A DNA stretch of 64,000 bases from Sporosarcina sp. Marseille-Q4943 (GTDB lineage Bacteria; Bacillota; Bacilli; Bacillales_A; Planococcaceae). Made by a program: the position numbers and the translations under genes. This document shows, piece after piece, positions 1-8,443 of the stretch (its first letter is position 1; every line of letters starts with the position of its first letter). The notes beneath the pieces are model-generated. The model had not been told where the DNA came from and made no database searches. It saw only the letters and a program-made list of their open reading frames with translations. The stretch lies in NCBI RefSeq assembly GCF_943736995.1, contig NZ_OX031157.1:620001-684000 (forward strand). The letters run 5' to 3'.

Positions 1-449
1 AGTGTGACAGAATCAAGTCCGCCAGCCAACTTGGCCGCCTTCAGGGCATCCAATCCGCCTATTGCACCGGACGGTAAGTAGATTCGGCGTCCGCTTTCTT
101 GTGCCGCCCTTTCTATACGTTCAACAAAGGATGGATCGGCGAACGCACCTATACTGATAATCATTAGATTCTTCTTTTCGATGGTTTTGAGTGCATACGA
201 TTTGGCAACATCAATGTTTGAGCATTCGACTACAATATCGATGTCAGATTGCAAGAATGAATTGATGTCACGGAATGCTTCGCATCCATATTCTGCAGCC
301 AATGAAGGCAATTCAACTCTAGCTTTCTCTCGCTCGTCTAAGATTGACGTGATTTTAGTGTTTGGTAGGACTTGTACTTTGTTTATCTTTTTAAGGAGAT
401 ATGTACCTAAATTTCCTTTACCGATTAGACCTATTTTTATGGGGATCAG
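1..449 (-). CDS. Aspartate dehydrogenase-like NAD(P)-binding protein, 5' part only
   Basis: The gene runs off the left edge, so only the N-terminal ~147 residues are visible. They contain a Rossmann motif (GLIGKGNLGTYL), a VVECSN segment and a GRRIYLPSGAIGGLD segment. These match the NadX/DUF108 aspartate dehydrogenase family, which oxidises L-aspartate to iminoaspartate, often for NAD synthesis. No in-frame ATG, GTG or TTG precedes the Rossmann motif. An AAAGGA ribosome site stands before the in-frame codons CTG ATC CCC ATA, so initiation would need CTG, ATC or ATA, or the start has been lost. The end given here (449) is the CTG. The gene follows the S-layer gene after a hairpin. Family assignment is fairly sure; function and start are not. 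Confidence 0.65.
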   Translation of the reverse strand, partial: MIPIKIGLIGKGNLGTYLLKKINKVQVLPNTKITSILDEREKARVELPSLAAEYGCEAFRDINSFLQSDIDIVVECSNIDVAKSYALKTIEKKNLMIISIGAFADPSFVERIERAAQESGRRIYLPSGAIGGLDALKAAKLAGGLDSVT

Positions 450-502
450 TCCTTTCGCTTTTATGGATAGTATACAGGTTACAATTATTATTGTCAGAAA
501 TA

Positions 503-540
503 GAAAAGCTCTGCAGAGATTTTTCTCCACAGAGCCTTTC
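503..540 (-). terminator. Intrinsic terminator of the S-layer gene
   Basis: An imperfect stem pairs AAAGCTCTGCAGAG with CTCCACAGAGCCTTT around a short AT loop. On the minus strand it is followed by CTTTTCTATTT. It lies about 55 bases after the S-layer stop codon. The U-tract is short, so termination may be incomplete and some read-through into the dehydrogenase gene is possible. Confidence 0.65.
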
Positions 541-593
541 CATGTATAACCAATGTTATTAGATTGTGTGCCCTTGCATCAAACAATAAATTA

Positions 594-3440
594 TTATTGA
601 GATACTGTAACAGACGTAAAGTTTAATGCATTGTCTTTTTCATCTTTAACATCGATAGTACTTGCTGCTTTAACTGTTAACCCTTTTGCAATGTCAGCAG
701 CTGTTAAAGCAGTACCACTTACTGTTAATTTCAATGTATTTTTAGCACCGTCTTTTGCTACATTTTCAGTTGCTAAAGTTGTTGCAGTTACTTTATTTTC
801 TCCGATATATAGTTCGAAGTCAGCAGCAGCTTCATTTGTTGCATCATAAACATTTTCAGAGAATGTTAATGTAATTTCATTATTTGCTGTAAGTACTGCT
901 TTTGTAACTGTTGGACGAACATTTTCAGTCAATGAAACTGTGTTTTCAATATATTTATCCATTGTTACAGAAGACCCTAATGCTTTAACATTTTGTACTG
1001 AAATATTACGTGTTCCTGTAAATTTATTTGAGTCAGCTTTAAGTTTTAATGTAACTACTTGCTTATTAGCTTCAGCATCAAATGTACCTAATGTTGCTGA
1101 TTCAACTTCAGCACCGTCAACTTTATAGTTAGCGACATCAGTTGCTGAAGCACCATCTACTTGACCAGTAAATGTAACTGTTACTGTATCATTACTAGAT
1201 TGTGTAATAACTGGAGCAGCTAATTTAGTTTTGTTAGATGCTACATCTTTACCACGAGTGAATGATGTAGAAGTTTTATCAAAAGCAATACCTGAAAGGC
1301 TGTTTACTGTAGAAGAAACTACATCTAAAGTATAAACGCCTCCTTCCACTGAAGCAAACCCGTTAAGTGGAGTACGTACTACTTTCTTGTTAGAAGTTGA
1401 AGCATAAGTAGCAGCTACAGTTTTGCTACCAACAGGAGTAGTTACATAATCTTTAGTATATGAACCACTTACTGTAATATCACCTTCTGTTACATCTTTA
1501 TCGAAATTTAATTCTAGGTATTCAACGCCATCAACATTTACTACCTTTACAGAAGTTGCTTTCGGAGCGGCAGCATCTTTAACGAACGTTACTACCTTAG
1601 TTATAGCTTCACCAGTTTGACCAGCCAAGTCTTTATAACCAGCATTTACCGTTACATTTTGTAATCCATCTAGATTAGTAGTAACAGTAACTTTATACTC
1701 GCTGTCAGATACTTTTTCAATTTTAGACACATCGTAGCCAGATACTGTTAAGTTATTAACATCAATAACACCTTGAGTTGTTGGTAATACTACATCTTTA
1801 GTGAACTTAACATTAAACGTTTTAGCACCAGTTTGAGTTACATTAGAAACTGTTGGTTTAATACCATCAACTTGTTGCTTCACGACTGTTACAGTAGCTG
1901 GGTTTGGAGTTAGAAGGTTACCAGCTTGGTCTTGAAGACCGATAAATGTAATAGTGATTTGTTTGTTAACTTCTACTGAATCACTAGATAGGTCAACAAT
2001 TACTGATGTAGCACCAGCATCCACAGTTACAGAAGCTCCAGTTACAGTTGTACCGTCAGCATATTTTAATGTAGCACCAGAATAAGCTTTAACTGGTTCC
2101 GAGAAGTTAATTTTTACTTTGTTGGCAGAAATTTGTTCTGTACCAGTGATTGTTGGAGCCTTTTCATCAGCTGCGATTGTAACCATTTTCTCATACTTTA
2201 CGATGTCTTTTCCGTTGTATGATTTCAAGCCGTCAATAACAACATCGTAACGTTTCGAAAGTACGTTTGCCGCTGTGATCGTAAGTGTTTTTCCATCATT
2301 CGACAACTCACCCGCAAGATCTCCCGGCTGTACATTGTCAAGTGATGTTAGTGATACAACATTAGCTTTAAACTCTCCGCTTTTACCATCTGCAAACAAT
2401 GTTGCTTTATCAACTGGAAGGTTGAATTTGACTTCAACTTGTGTAGCGTTAATTCCTTCAACGGATGCAACTTCAAGGTTAGCTGGCTCAGCAACTACAA
2501 CCGTAACTACAAGTTCCTCAGCGTTGTTTCCTGCTGCGTCAACCGCGCTGTAAGTCACTTTGTAAGTACCAGGTACTTTAGTGTCGATAGCAGTTAGTCT
2601 TTCACCAGCTTCGTTTGTGATAACTGAAGTGACTTCGATTTCTTCGTCAACGTTGTCAGTTGCAGTTACTTTTGGAGCTGTGAATTCTGCACCGTATTCT
2701 ACGTTAAGCGTTTTTTCGCCATCGTAAACTAGTTTTGGTGCTTCAGTGTCTACTTCTGCTTCTAGCTCAACGATAGAAGTTTTGTAGAGGAATGAAGCGA
2801 ATTGACCGCGTGTTGTTGTGTTTTTAGGGTTGAATTGCGGTGCAACTGGGTTCGTGATGTCGAAGTAGTCTAGTACGTCGATGTACGGACGAGCTTCTGC
2901 TTTTGCTTTTGCAAGGTCAGTTACATCTTTGTCGAATTCTGTTTCTTTTACTAGAGTTACTAGGTCTGTTTTATGGATAGCGTCGTATGCTCTTACAAGA
3001 ACGATTGCCATGTTTTCACGTGTGATATCGTATCCTGCACCGAGTGTGCCATCTGGATAACCGTTAAATACGCCATTGTCTTTTACTAGTGCAGCGTATT
3101 TAAGAAGTTCGTCGTTTGTTTTAGACGTGTGATCTTTGAAACGTGGGTTAGTCTTGTAATCTGTTGGCACTTCATAGCCTAGTGATACAAGCCATTTACC
3201 CATCATTTTGACAACGTCAGAGCGAGTCAATGTTTTATTCGGTTGGAATGTACCGTCAGTATAGCCGTTGATAACTCCAGCCTCTACTAATGCATTGATA
3301 GCTGGTGCGTGTGTGCTGTCTTCTTTCACATCAGTAAATTGTGCTGCGCTAGCCACTGGTGCTACTGCTGTTGCTACTAATGCTGCTGAAGCTGCACCGA
3401 TCATGAAATTACGATATTTTTTTGGTTGGTTGTTACCCAT
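594..3440 (-). CDS. S-layer protein with three SLH domains and Ig-like repeats
   Basis: A 948-residue secreted protein. The ATG at 3440 is chosen because AGGAGG lies 10 bases upstream and a signal peptide follows directly (basic start, hydrophobic core, cleavage after ASA near residue 32); an open frame extends further upstream without such support. Three SLH domains occupy roughly residues 35-215 (for example INGYTDGTFQPNKTLTR and FNGYPDGTLGAG) and should bind pyruvylated secondary cell-wall polymer. Next comes a DUF5011/HYR-like Ig domain (TATDNVDEE, VDAAGNNAEE). The rest is a long array of Thr/Val/Asp-rich Ig-like beta domains. It ends with two adjacent stop codons. The product is probably the major surface-array protein. 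Confidence 0.9.
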   Translation of the reverse strand: MGNNQPKKYRNFMIGAASAALVATAVAPVASAAQFTDVKEDSTHAPAINALVEAGVINGYTDGTFQPNKTLTRSDVVKMMGKWLVSLGYEVPTDYKTNPRFKDHTSKTNDELLKYAALVKDNGVFNGYPDGTLGAGYDITRENMAIVLVRAYDAIHKTDLVTLVKETEFDKDVTDLAKAKAEARPYIDVLDYFDITNPVAPQFNPKNTTTRGQFASFLYKTSIVELEAEVDTEAPKLVYDGEKTLNVEYGAEFTAPKVTATDNVDEEIEVTSVITNEAGERLTAIDTKVPGTYKVTYSAVDAAGNNAEELVVTVVVAEPANLEVASVEGINATQVEVKFNLPVDKATLFADGKSGEFKANVVSLTSLDNVQPGDLAGELSNDGKTLTITAANVLSKRYDVVIDGLKSYNGKDIVKYEKMVTIAADEKAPTITGTEQISANKVKINFSEPVKAYSGATLKYADGTTVTGASVTVDAGATSVIVDLSSDSVEVNKQITITFIGLQDQAGNLLTPNPATVTVVKQQVDGIKPTVSNVTQTGAKTFNVKFTKDVVLPTTQGVIDVNNLTVSGYDVSKIEKVSDSEYKVTVTTNLDGLQNVTVNAGYKDLAGQTGEAITKVVTFVKDAAAPKATSVKVVNVDGVEYLELNFDKDVTEGDITVSGSYTKDYVTTPVGSKTVAATYASTSNKKVVRTPLNGFASVEGGVYTLDVVSSTVNSLSGIAFDKTSTSFTRGKDVASNKTKLAAPVITQSSNDTVTVTFTGQVDGASATDVANYKVDGAEVESATLGTFDAEANKQVVTLKLKADSNKFTGTRNISVQNVKALGSSVTMDKYIENTVSLTENVRPTVTKAVLTANNEITLTFSENVYDATNEAAADFELYIGENKVTATTLATENVAKDGAKNTLKLTVSGTALTAADIAKGLTVKAASTIDVKDEKDNALNFTSVTVSQ

Positions 3441-3456
3441 AAATATATTTCCTCCT

Positions 3457-3777
3457 CTGAGATGAACTAAATAATTGAGAGCACTGCATCCCATATACAT
3501 ATACCCTCGACTCACATTATTAATCATATTTTTATAAAATGATAGAGGAATTAATTGGATATAAAACCAAAATATCATCCTAACACTTGATATAGAGGGA
3601 TTTTATCCACCTAAAATTTTTTTTAAAAGAATAGAAGAATCCTGTAATGACAACAATAAATTGAATCTTTTAAACTAATTTTACCCATTTTTTACCTCTT
3701 TTACAGGCTTGCTAGATAAGAAATCCAAGAGTAGATTTTTGAACAAACTATGTCCGTTAAAAGAGTACTATTTTCCC
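3457..3777 (-). other. Long AT-rich upstream region of the S-layer gene
   Basis: About 320 bases separate the S-layer ribosome site from the next gene upstream. The region is very AT-rich, and the S-layer reading frame stays open into it without a convincing start site. I could not pick one promoter; only weak TTGTCA-like and TTGTTC-like boxes are present. Long untranslated leaders are known for S-layer genes in Bacillales, so this may be a stable leader. Confidence 0.4.
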
Positions 3778-4779
3778 CTATTTTTTGTTGGCCTTTTTCA
3801 GGAACTGTTGATAAATCGGTTTCAAAGATTTCGGTGTCAACTCGATATCATTTTCATGCGCATACTTAATTGCATGTCCTAACGCGATTGTCATTGCACC
3901 GGCTACACTTGCTCCCGCGACCATGCCGGCACCAGGAACTAACTTCACGATTTGCCTAAAAACCGTCTTTCCTATATTTCCGACAATCGTCGCGATAATT
4001 AATTCTTTTGCATTATCTTTTGAAATTGGTTTGCCGTACAAGGTTGAGAGTTTCAACATGAGACTGACTTGCAATGCAGTTAACGGTACGAAGTCGGATC
4101 CAGGGATCGGAACGGCTCCGATTGTAGCAGCGGATGCTCCTGCTGCAAGGATCCAACGATTGGCGACCGCAGATTTATCGGCCATGTTTGCGGCCATTAA
4201 TATATCTTTTTTTTTGGTTTCCAATAATGTGAGCACTTCTTTTTGCAACATGCCGATATTTTCCCCCGTCCGGGAGGAAATCGGTGTGACAGGATATTCG
4301 TAACCTGTATGGTCTTGCACATATTTCACGAGGCTCGGTATGTCCTCAGCGGCATCTATTTTGTTCAATACAAGAATGATATCTTTGTTCACTTTAGCGA
4401 TCTTCTTTAATGATTTGAGTTCCGTATCTGATAATACCGTCCCTGCCGCATTTAAAAAGAATAAGACCAAATCCGCCTGCTTATAAAATTTCATCGTTTC
4501 TTCGGAATGATCACTATAAATATCGTCCAGTCCAGGTGTATCGACGAAGATGATCTTTTCTTTATAACTGAATCTCTTAATTTCCTGCGTTTCTCCTGGC
4601 TTCGCACCGACTTGCGCCACCTCATCTCCCATTAGACGATTGATCGTCGAAGATTTGCCGGCATTCACATCACCAATCATGGCGATCAGTATTTCACTTT
4701 CCAATTGTTCGTTGATTTCCGATGATTTCTCTTCGAAGATTTTGTCAAACTGCTCGTCCGACATCCATCGTTGACTCAT
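3778..4779 (-). CDS. Era/Der-like GTPase with C-terminal DUF697 domain
   Basis: A 333-residue protein. The ATG at 4779 has AGGAAGG eight bases upstream; a GTG 18 bases earlier is less likely. The N-terminal half is a TRAFAC GTPase: P-loop GDVNAGKSS (near residue 37), G3 DTPG, G4 NKID and a G5-like SSRTG. The C-terminal half has hydrophobic Ala/Gly-rich helices (AAGASAATIGAVPIPGSD, GAGMVAGASVAGAM), typical of the DUF697/YcjF family that associates with membranes. The cellular role is unknown; related proteins are linked to envelope stress. It has no operon partner, as the neighbours are separated by terminator or leader sequence. Confidence 0.75.
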   Translation of the reverse strand: MSQRWMSDEQFDKIFEEKSSEINEQLESEILIAMIGDVNAGKSSTINRLMGDEVAQVGAKPGETQEIKRFSYKEKIIFVDTPGLDDIYSDHSEETMKFYKQADLVLFFLNAAGTVLSDTELKSLKKIAKVNKDIILVLNKIDAAEDIPSLVKYVQDHTGYEYPVTPISSRTGENIGMLQKEVLTLLETKKKDILMAANMADKSAVANRWILAAGASAATIGAVPIPGSDFVPLTALQVSLMLKLSTLYGKPISKDNAKELIIATIVGNIGKTVFRQIVKLVPGAGMVAGASVAGAMTIALGHAIKYAHENDIELTPKSLKPIYQQFLKKANKK

Positions 4780-4887
4780 CTGGATCACCTTCCTCACTTT
4801 TCATCTACTTACTTATACGGATAGTATGGCTATAAGATTCATTTACTTATTCACTACCCTATCTGACAGTTAATGAAAATTGAGAAA

Positions 4888-4922
4888 TCAAAAAACCTGT
4901 ACCTCCGCAGAGATACAGGTTC
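4888..4922 (-). terminator. Intrinsic terminator of cotJABC
   Basis: The stem AACCTGTA/TACAGGTT with a 12-base loop is followed on the minus strand by a run of Ts. It starts about six bases after the cotJC stop codon. Confidence 0.85.
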
Positions 4923-4927
4923 TAATT

Positions 4928-5497
4928 CTAAAATATCTTCTTTCGATCTCTTTCTTCCATTAGAATCTGGACAGATTCGCGGAACCGCAAGGAATGGACA
5001 TTCTCCCTTTCCCGGAGGAATCTCAGTGCATCGGTTAACCCCGGGTCATCTGAAAGGTCAATGAGCCATTGGTATGTCGCCCGCGCTTTCTCTTCCGCAG
5101 CAATATCCTCATACAAATCAGCGATCGGATCGCCTTTCGCTTGAATGTATGTCGATGTGAATGGGACGCCGTTCGCATTCTCATAGAAAAGTGCATGGCC
5201 GTGGTTAGCGAAATGCCCTGCTAGGCCGGCCTCTTCCAATTGTTGTGGTGTGGCATCTTTCGTTAGTTTATATATCATCGTTGCTAGCATTTCCAAGTGG
5301 GAGAACTCTTCAGTAGCAATGTCATTCAACACGCCGATCACTTTGTCAGGAACGGTGTACCGCTGATTCATATAGCGTAGGGCTGCTGCGAGCTCGCCGT
5401 CCGCTCCGCCGTATTGCTCCATGATATACCTAGCCAATTTCGGATTACACGTCGTCACTTCAACTGGATATAAAAGCTTTTTTTCATAGACCCACAT
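4928..5497 (-). CDS. cotJC: Spore coat protein CotJC, manganese-catalase family
   Basis: A 189-residue member of the Mn-catalase/ferritin-like family. Metal-binding acidic and His residues are visible in a four-helix arrangement (GADGELAAALRYMNQRY, ATEEFSHLEM, AAEEKARATYQ). In Bacillus, CotJC is a coat component made in the mother cell, and related proteins have catalase activity. It is the last gene of cotJABC, 14 bases after cotJB, with a GGGGGAG ribosome site. Length and order match the known operon. Confidence 0.93.
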   Translation of the reverse strand: MWVYEKKLLYPVEVTTCNPKLARYIMEQYGGADGELAAALRYMNQRYTVPDKVIGVLNDIATEEFSHLEMLATMIYKLTKDATPQQLEEAGLAGHFANHGHALFYENANGVPFTSTYIQAKGDPIADLYEDIAAEEKARATYQWLIDLSDDPGLTDALRFLRERENVHSLRFRESVQILMEERDRKKIF

Positions 5498-5511
5498 TCA
5501 GTCTCCCCCTT

Positions 5512-5778
5512 TCACTTTTGCCATGGCCACGGTGGTTGATTCCAACGCCAGCCTGATTCGATTGCCTGTTCGGAAGGTATGGAATAGAGTGAAAGGGGTC
5601 CGTATCGATTTTCATATTGACGTCTGAGGCGGGCGGCCTCTTTAATGGCTGCTCTCCATTGGTCCAATGCTTCTTGGTCATCGGGATGCGTATTCGTGTA
5701 CAGCGTCAGTTCGACGACGACAAAATCGGCCTCCTGCACGCGTTGCATCATTTGACGTTCTTCATCGAATGCATTCAC
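5512..5778 (-). CDS. cotJB: Spore coat protein CotJB
   Basis: An 88-residue protein. The GTG at 5778 is chosen because AGGAGG lies seven bases upstream and this gives the usual CotJB length; the frame is open further upstream through cotJA. The GTG overlaps the cotJA stop as GTGA, which indicates translational coupling. The sequence is rich in Arg, Gln and Trp (AAIKEAARLRRQYENRYGP, WRWNQPPWPWQ). It is a structural coat component that depends on its cotJ partners for assembly. Confidence 0.88.
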   Translation of the reverse strand: MNAFDEERQMMQRVQEADFVVVELTLYTNTHPDDQEALDQWRAAIKEAARLRRQYENRYGPLSLYSIPSEQAIESGWRWNQPPWPWQK

Positions 5779-5993
5779 GAAATACCCTCCTCCCGAGAAA
5801 ATCCATCTGCAAGTATCGGCCAAAGTGTTCCATGGCGGAGCGCCTGCTCGGGTGTGAACTGTGGCAGTCCTGGTGGTTGAAAATTGATGAACAGTTGAGG
5901 TGGCAGTACAAACTTCTTCACCCTAATGGGCGGACACGGGTCAAGGGGGGAAATCCATGGTTTGAAGCTTCCCCGGTATGACGGTCGTTCCAA
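5775..5993 (-). CDS. cotJA: Spore coat associated protein CotJA
   Basis: A 72-residue protein starting with TTG at 5993, nine bases after AGGAG. It is rich in Pro and aromatic residues (FKPWISPLDPCPPI, LPPQLFINFQPPGLPQF, ALRHGTLWPIL), as expected for CotJA. It heads cotJABC. I looked for a sigma-E promoter in the 77 bases upstream and found only a weak CATAACAT box without a good -35 element. Confidence 0.87.
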   Translation of the reverse strand: MERPSYRGSFKPWISPLDPCPPIRVKKFVLPPQLFINFQPPGLPQFTPEQALRHGTLWPILADGFSREEGIS

Positions 5994-6070
5994 ATCTCAT
6001 CACTCCTCAAGCTATGTTATGCAAGAGGATATGAATTGATTCATTCGTCCAAGTGATGACAAGCATTTTA

Positions 6071-6979
6071 CTAGATTTCTTCTAGTAATTTCTCGAACCA
6101 TTTTGTACATTGATAGGTTTTATCCCAATCAGGATCCTTGTCATCAACTCCCCAGCAAGCATACAAAGTCGACATCGAAACGGCAGCTTTTAACAGTTTT
6201 TCGCGGTCCAAGTCCAAAGAATCACTGAGCAGGTCCACTCGCTTCTTCAACAATACTTCTGGATTCGGCTTTGTGAATAGGTGATTGATGAGGAATGAAA
6301 CGACGTCAAAGTACGGACTGCCGGCAACACCTTTCGGATCGATCGCAAGCCAGCCTCTTTCGCTTGAAAATAATATATTCTCATGGTGCAGGTCGCCATG
6401 CAGCAGTTCGTTGTCTGCTGATGAATGCTGAATTTCATGCAAGTAGTCATTTGCCGTCTTGACCCATTCATTTGGAATCGGACCGTCGTTTTCTTTGAAA
6501 TTGCCCTGATATTTCGTAAATGCAGTTGCCCAGTCAAGGACCGTTGGAAAGTCGCCGTCTATCGGCAACGGTCGTCGAATTTGTTTCCAAACGTGACAAA
6601 AGTTTTGAATGACAACTTCTTCGTCTGTTTCTGTACTAAGCATTGTTCCGGGTTGCAGCTTTTCGAGTAGCATAGCCCCCTGTTCGGCATCAGCTTTTAC
6701 GAGCACCGCACACCCTTGTCCGTCGTAGTGCTGCACTGTCCGAATTTCGTTTGTAAAATCGAATCCCGGCACTCCCATCTTCAATATGTATGGGTCGTTG
6801 TTTTGGTCGGTAACGTGTACGACGTAGTTATAGGAAAGATTCGTGACGGGGCTTTCCAGTGTCAAACCCCAGTTTTCCGCAATGCTGTTCACTTTGCACT
6901 CCAACGATTGTAACCACACATCCCCTTGCTCTCCAAAACAGTTGATGATTTTTTCTTGAAATGAAATAGGTATGTTCAT
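6071..6979 (-). CDS. Aminoglycoside/hydroxyurea phosphotransferase-like kinase
   Basis: A 302-residue protein with the kinase fold of the APH(6)/hydroxyurea kinase family. The catalytic loop HGDLHHENIL and the metal-binding IDPKG motif are intact. The family includes streptomycin 6-kinases and many chromosomal homologues of unknown substrate, so resistance cannot be assumed. It is the last of three close genes (GNAT, hydrolase, kinase), with five bases between it and the hydrolase gene. Confidence 0.8.
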   Translation of the reverse strand: MNIPISFQEKIINCFGEQGDVWLQSLECKVNSIAENWGLTLESPVTNLSYNYVVHVTDQNNDPYILKMGVPGFDFTNEIRTVQHYDGQGCAVLVKADAEQGAMLLEKLQPGTMLSTETDEEVVIQNFCHVWKQIRRPLPIDGDFPTVLDWATAFTKYQGNFKENDGPIPNEWVKTANDYLHEIQHSSADNELLHGDLHHENILFSSERGWLAIDPKGVAGSPYFDVVSFLINHLFTKPNPEVLLKKRVDLLSDSLDLDREKLLKAAVSMSTLYACWGVDDKDPDWDKTYQCTKWFEKLLEEI

Positions 6980-6984
6980 GTAGG

Positions 6985-7701
6985 TTATCTACTTTCATTT
7001 AAAAATAGCTCAAGGATTTTTGTGTAAATTACCGGTTGCTCACTATGCACTAAGTGTCCCGCATACGGTACGACGGCAATACGGATCTTCTCGTTTTGTT
7101 TTGGATAGAGGGTTGTACCAAGCAATTCATGCTCCTTTTCCTCACCGACTATAAGAAGCGTCCTGCAACGAAGCTCTTCTACAGTTTCAGTCTCGTGAAA
7201 TGGATACCAATCTTGCTCGATTGATTTCCTCAAAAAATCCTTCCAGTCTGACTGATGGATTGAATTAAAGTATTGAACTGCCTCCACGTTTTCTAATATT
7301 CCGTATTGCATTGCCATATCAGCTTTTCTTAATTCATTCCAATTAACTGGTTTCTGAGGCATGATGCCCGATAACGTGAGGCTTTTGACGTAATCCGGAA
7401 ATCTCTTCGCAAATACTAGTCCGACTAGCGCTCCTAATGAGCACCCGACAATATGTGCCTGTTGGATGTTCAAATGGAGCATAGTTTCGAGCAAGTCGTT
7501 GGCCGTGTCTTCAAAGTAGCTATGGATATCCAATTCTTCAATCATAGATTTGCCATGCCCCCGCAAATCGGGAAGGACGACTTTATACGTTTCTTGTAGC
7601 TGTTTACGTTGGTATACGAAATCCGTTTCCCCAGTTTGAAGTCCGGTATGCAAGAAGATTACTGGGTGTCCTTCTCCGTAAACGGATGTGTGAAGAATCA
7701 C
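6985..7701 (-). CDS. Alpha/beta-fold hydrolase
   Basis: A 238-residue protein with the layout of small carboxylesterase-type hydrolases: oxyanion-hole region FLHTGLQTG, a PDLRGHGKS strand-loop, nucleophile elbow GCSLGA and C-terminal catalytic His in AGHLVHSEQP. The acid is probably the Glu/Asp region near LLIVGEEKE. The substrate is unknown. It sits four bases after the GNAT gene and five before the kinase gene, so the three are probably cotranscribed. Confidence 0.8.
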   Translation of the reverse strand: MILHTSVYGEGHPVIFLHTGLQTGETDFVYQRKQLQETYKVVLPDLRGHGKSMIEELDIHSYFEDTANDLLETMLHLNIQQAHIVGCSLGALVGLVFAKRFPDYVKSLTLSGIMPQKPVNWNELRKADMAMQYGILENVEAVQYFNSIHQSDWKDFLRKSIEQDWYPFHETETVEELRCRTLLIVGEEKEHELLGTTLYPKQNEKIRIAVVPYAGHLVHSEQPVIYTKILELFLNESR

Positions 7702-7705
7702 CTTC

Positions 7706-8221
7706 TCAACCCCTTTCTCCTATCGCATCGAGACTGTCCCAGAAATAAGCAATCTCCTTAAATTCTTCTCCCCCTATATCGATCAACGCCTCATCAATAG
7801 GTTGTCCGCCAAGTGATTCATAGAACTTTTTTGATGTATTTTGTTCAAGCACCCATACTAGCATCGAAGTAAATCCTTGTTCTTTCAGGTTTTGTGCATT
7901 TGCTTGCATCAGTTTCTTACCAATCCCCTGGCCTTGAACTTCATGCAGTAAATAAATTGCATATAACTCCCCATCTGCGTCGTATTTGCCCGTGCGTTCT
8001 TTGCCTCCTGTAGCAAAACCGACAATTTTGCCACTTTCGCTTTCAGCAACATATAATGCATTTTTCCCAATGCCTCTGCGCCAATTTTCGGCACGCTGTT
8101 CGTACGATAAGTCTTGAAGAACGGACTCGGAAACAATCCCTTTGTAAGTTGTCCTCCAGCTATCGACGTGGACACGTGCAATTCCTTCTGCATCACCTTG
8201 TACAGCCTCTCTGATTCTCAT
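7706..8221 (-). CDS. GNAT family N-acetyltransferase
   Basis: A 171-residue acetyltransferase. The acetyl-CoA binding motif A is clear (LYAIYLLHEVQGQGIGKKLM, with the QGQGIG loop) and is followed by a typical YESLGG motif. The substrate is unknown. It is the first gene of a three-gene unit. A possible sigma-A promoter (TTACTT, 17 bases, TATATT) lies on the minus strand about 30 bases upstream. Confidence 0.85.
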   Translation of the reverse strand: MRIREAVQGDAEGIARVHVDSWRTTYKGIVSESVLQDLSYEQRAENWRRGIGKNALYVAESESGKIVGFATGGKERTGKYDADGELYAIYLLHEVQGQGIGKKLMQANAQNLKEQGFTSMLVWVLEQNTSKKFYESLGGQPIDEALIDIGGEEFKEIAYFWDSLDAIGERG

Positions 8222-8305
8222 GTCATTCCCCCTCGGACACTATTAAATATAGTTTACAGTAAATAGAGAAGTAATAGTATTAATTTTACAAATAGTCTTC
8301 CGCAT

Positions 8306-8381
8306 TTATCTTTCAACAAAGATATCGATCATTTCCCAAAAGTTATCGTTCATTTCCCGGAACTTATCGTCATTTAATGAC
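8306..8381 (+). repeat. 21-bp-phased degenerate repeat array A
   Basis: Units with heads ATATCGATC (8322), TTATCGTTC (8343) and TTATCGTCA (8364) are spaced exactly 21 bases apart. A shortened unit TTATCTTTC precedes them at 8306. Tails tend to end in AAAG or AAC. The array lies between the upstream end of the GNAT gene and the spoVR terminator. The same head and phase recur at 46331 (reverse orientation) and 59089. Confidence 0.7.
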
Positions 8382-8403
8382 TTTAGGCCTACTGAAGTAC
8401 AGC

Positions 8404-8438
8404 GAAAAACCGCCACATTGCCATTTCAATGTGACGGC
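8404..8438 (-). terminator. Intrinsic terminator of the prkA-yhbH-spoVR unit
   Basis: The stem CCGTCACATTG/CAATGTGGCGG with a six-base loop is followed on the minus strand by TTTTT. It begins six bases after the spoVR stop codon. Confidence 0.88.
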
Positions 8439-8443
8439 CCGAT

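Noticed and set aside
181..549. Plus-strand open frame of 122 codons
   Set aside because: It is antisense to the dehydrogenase gene, whose frame shows a Rossmann motif and family signatures; the plus frame has no recognisable features.
5484..5681. Minus-strand open frame overlapping cotJB
   Set aside because: It is in another frame of cotJB, lacks a ribosome site and has no family match; cotJB explains the region.
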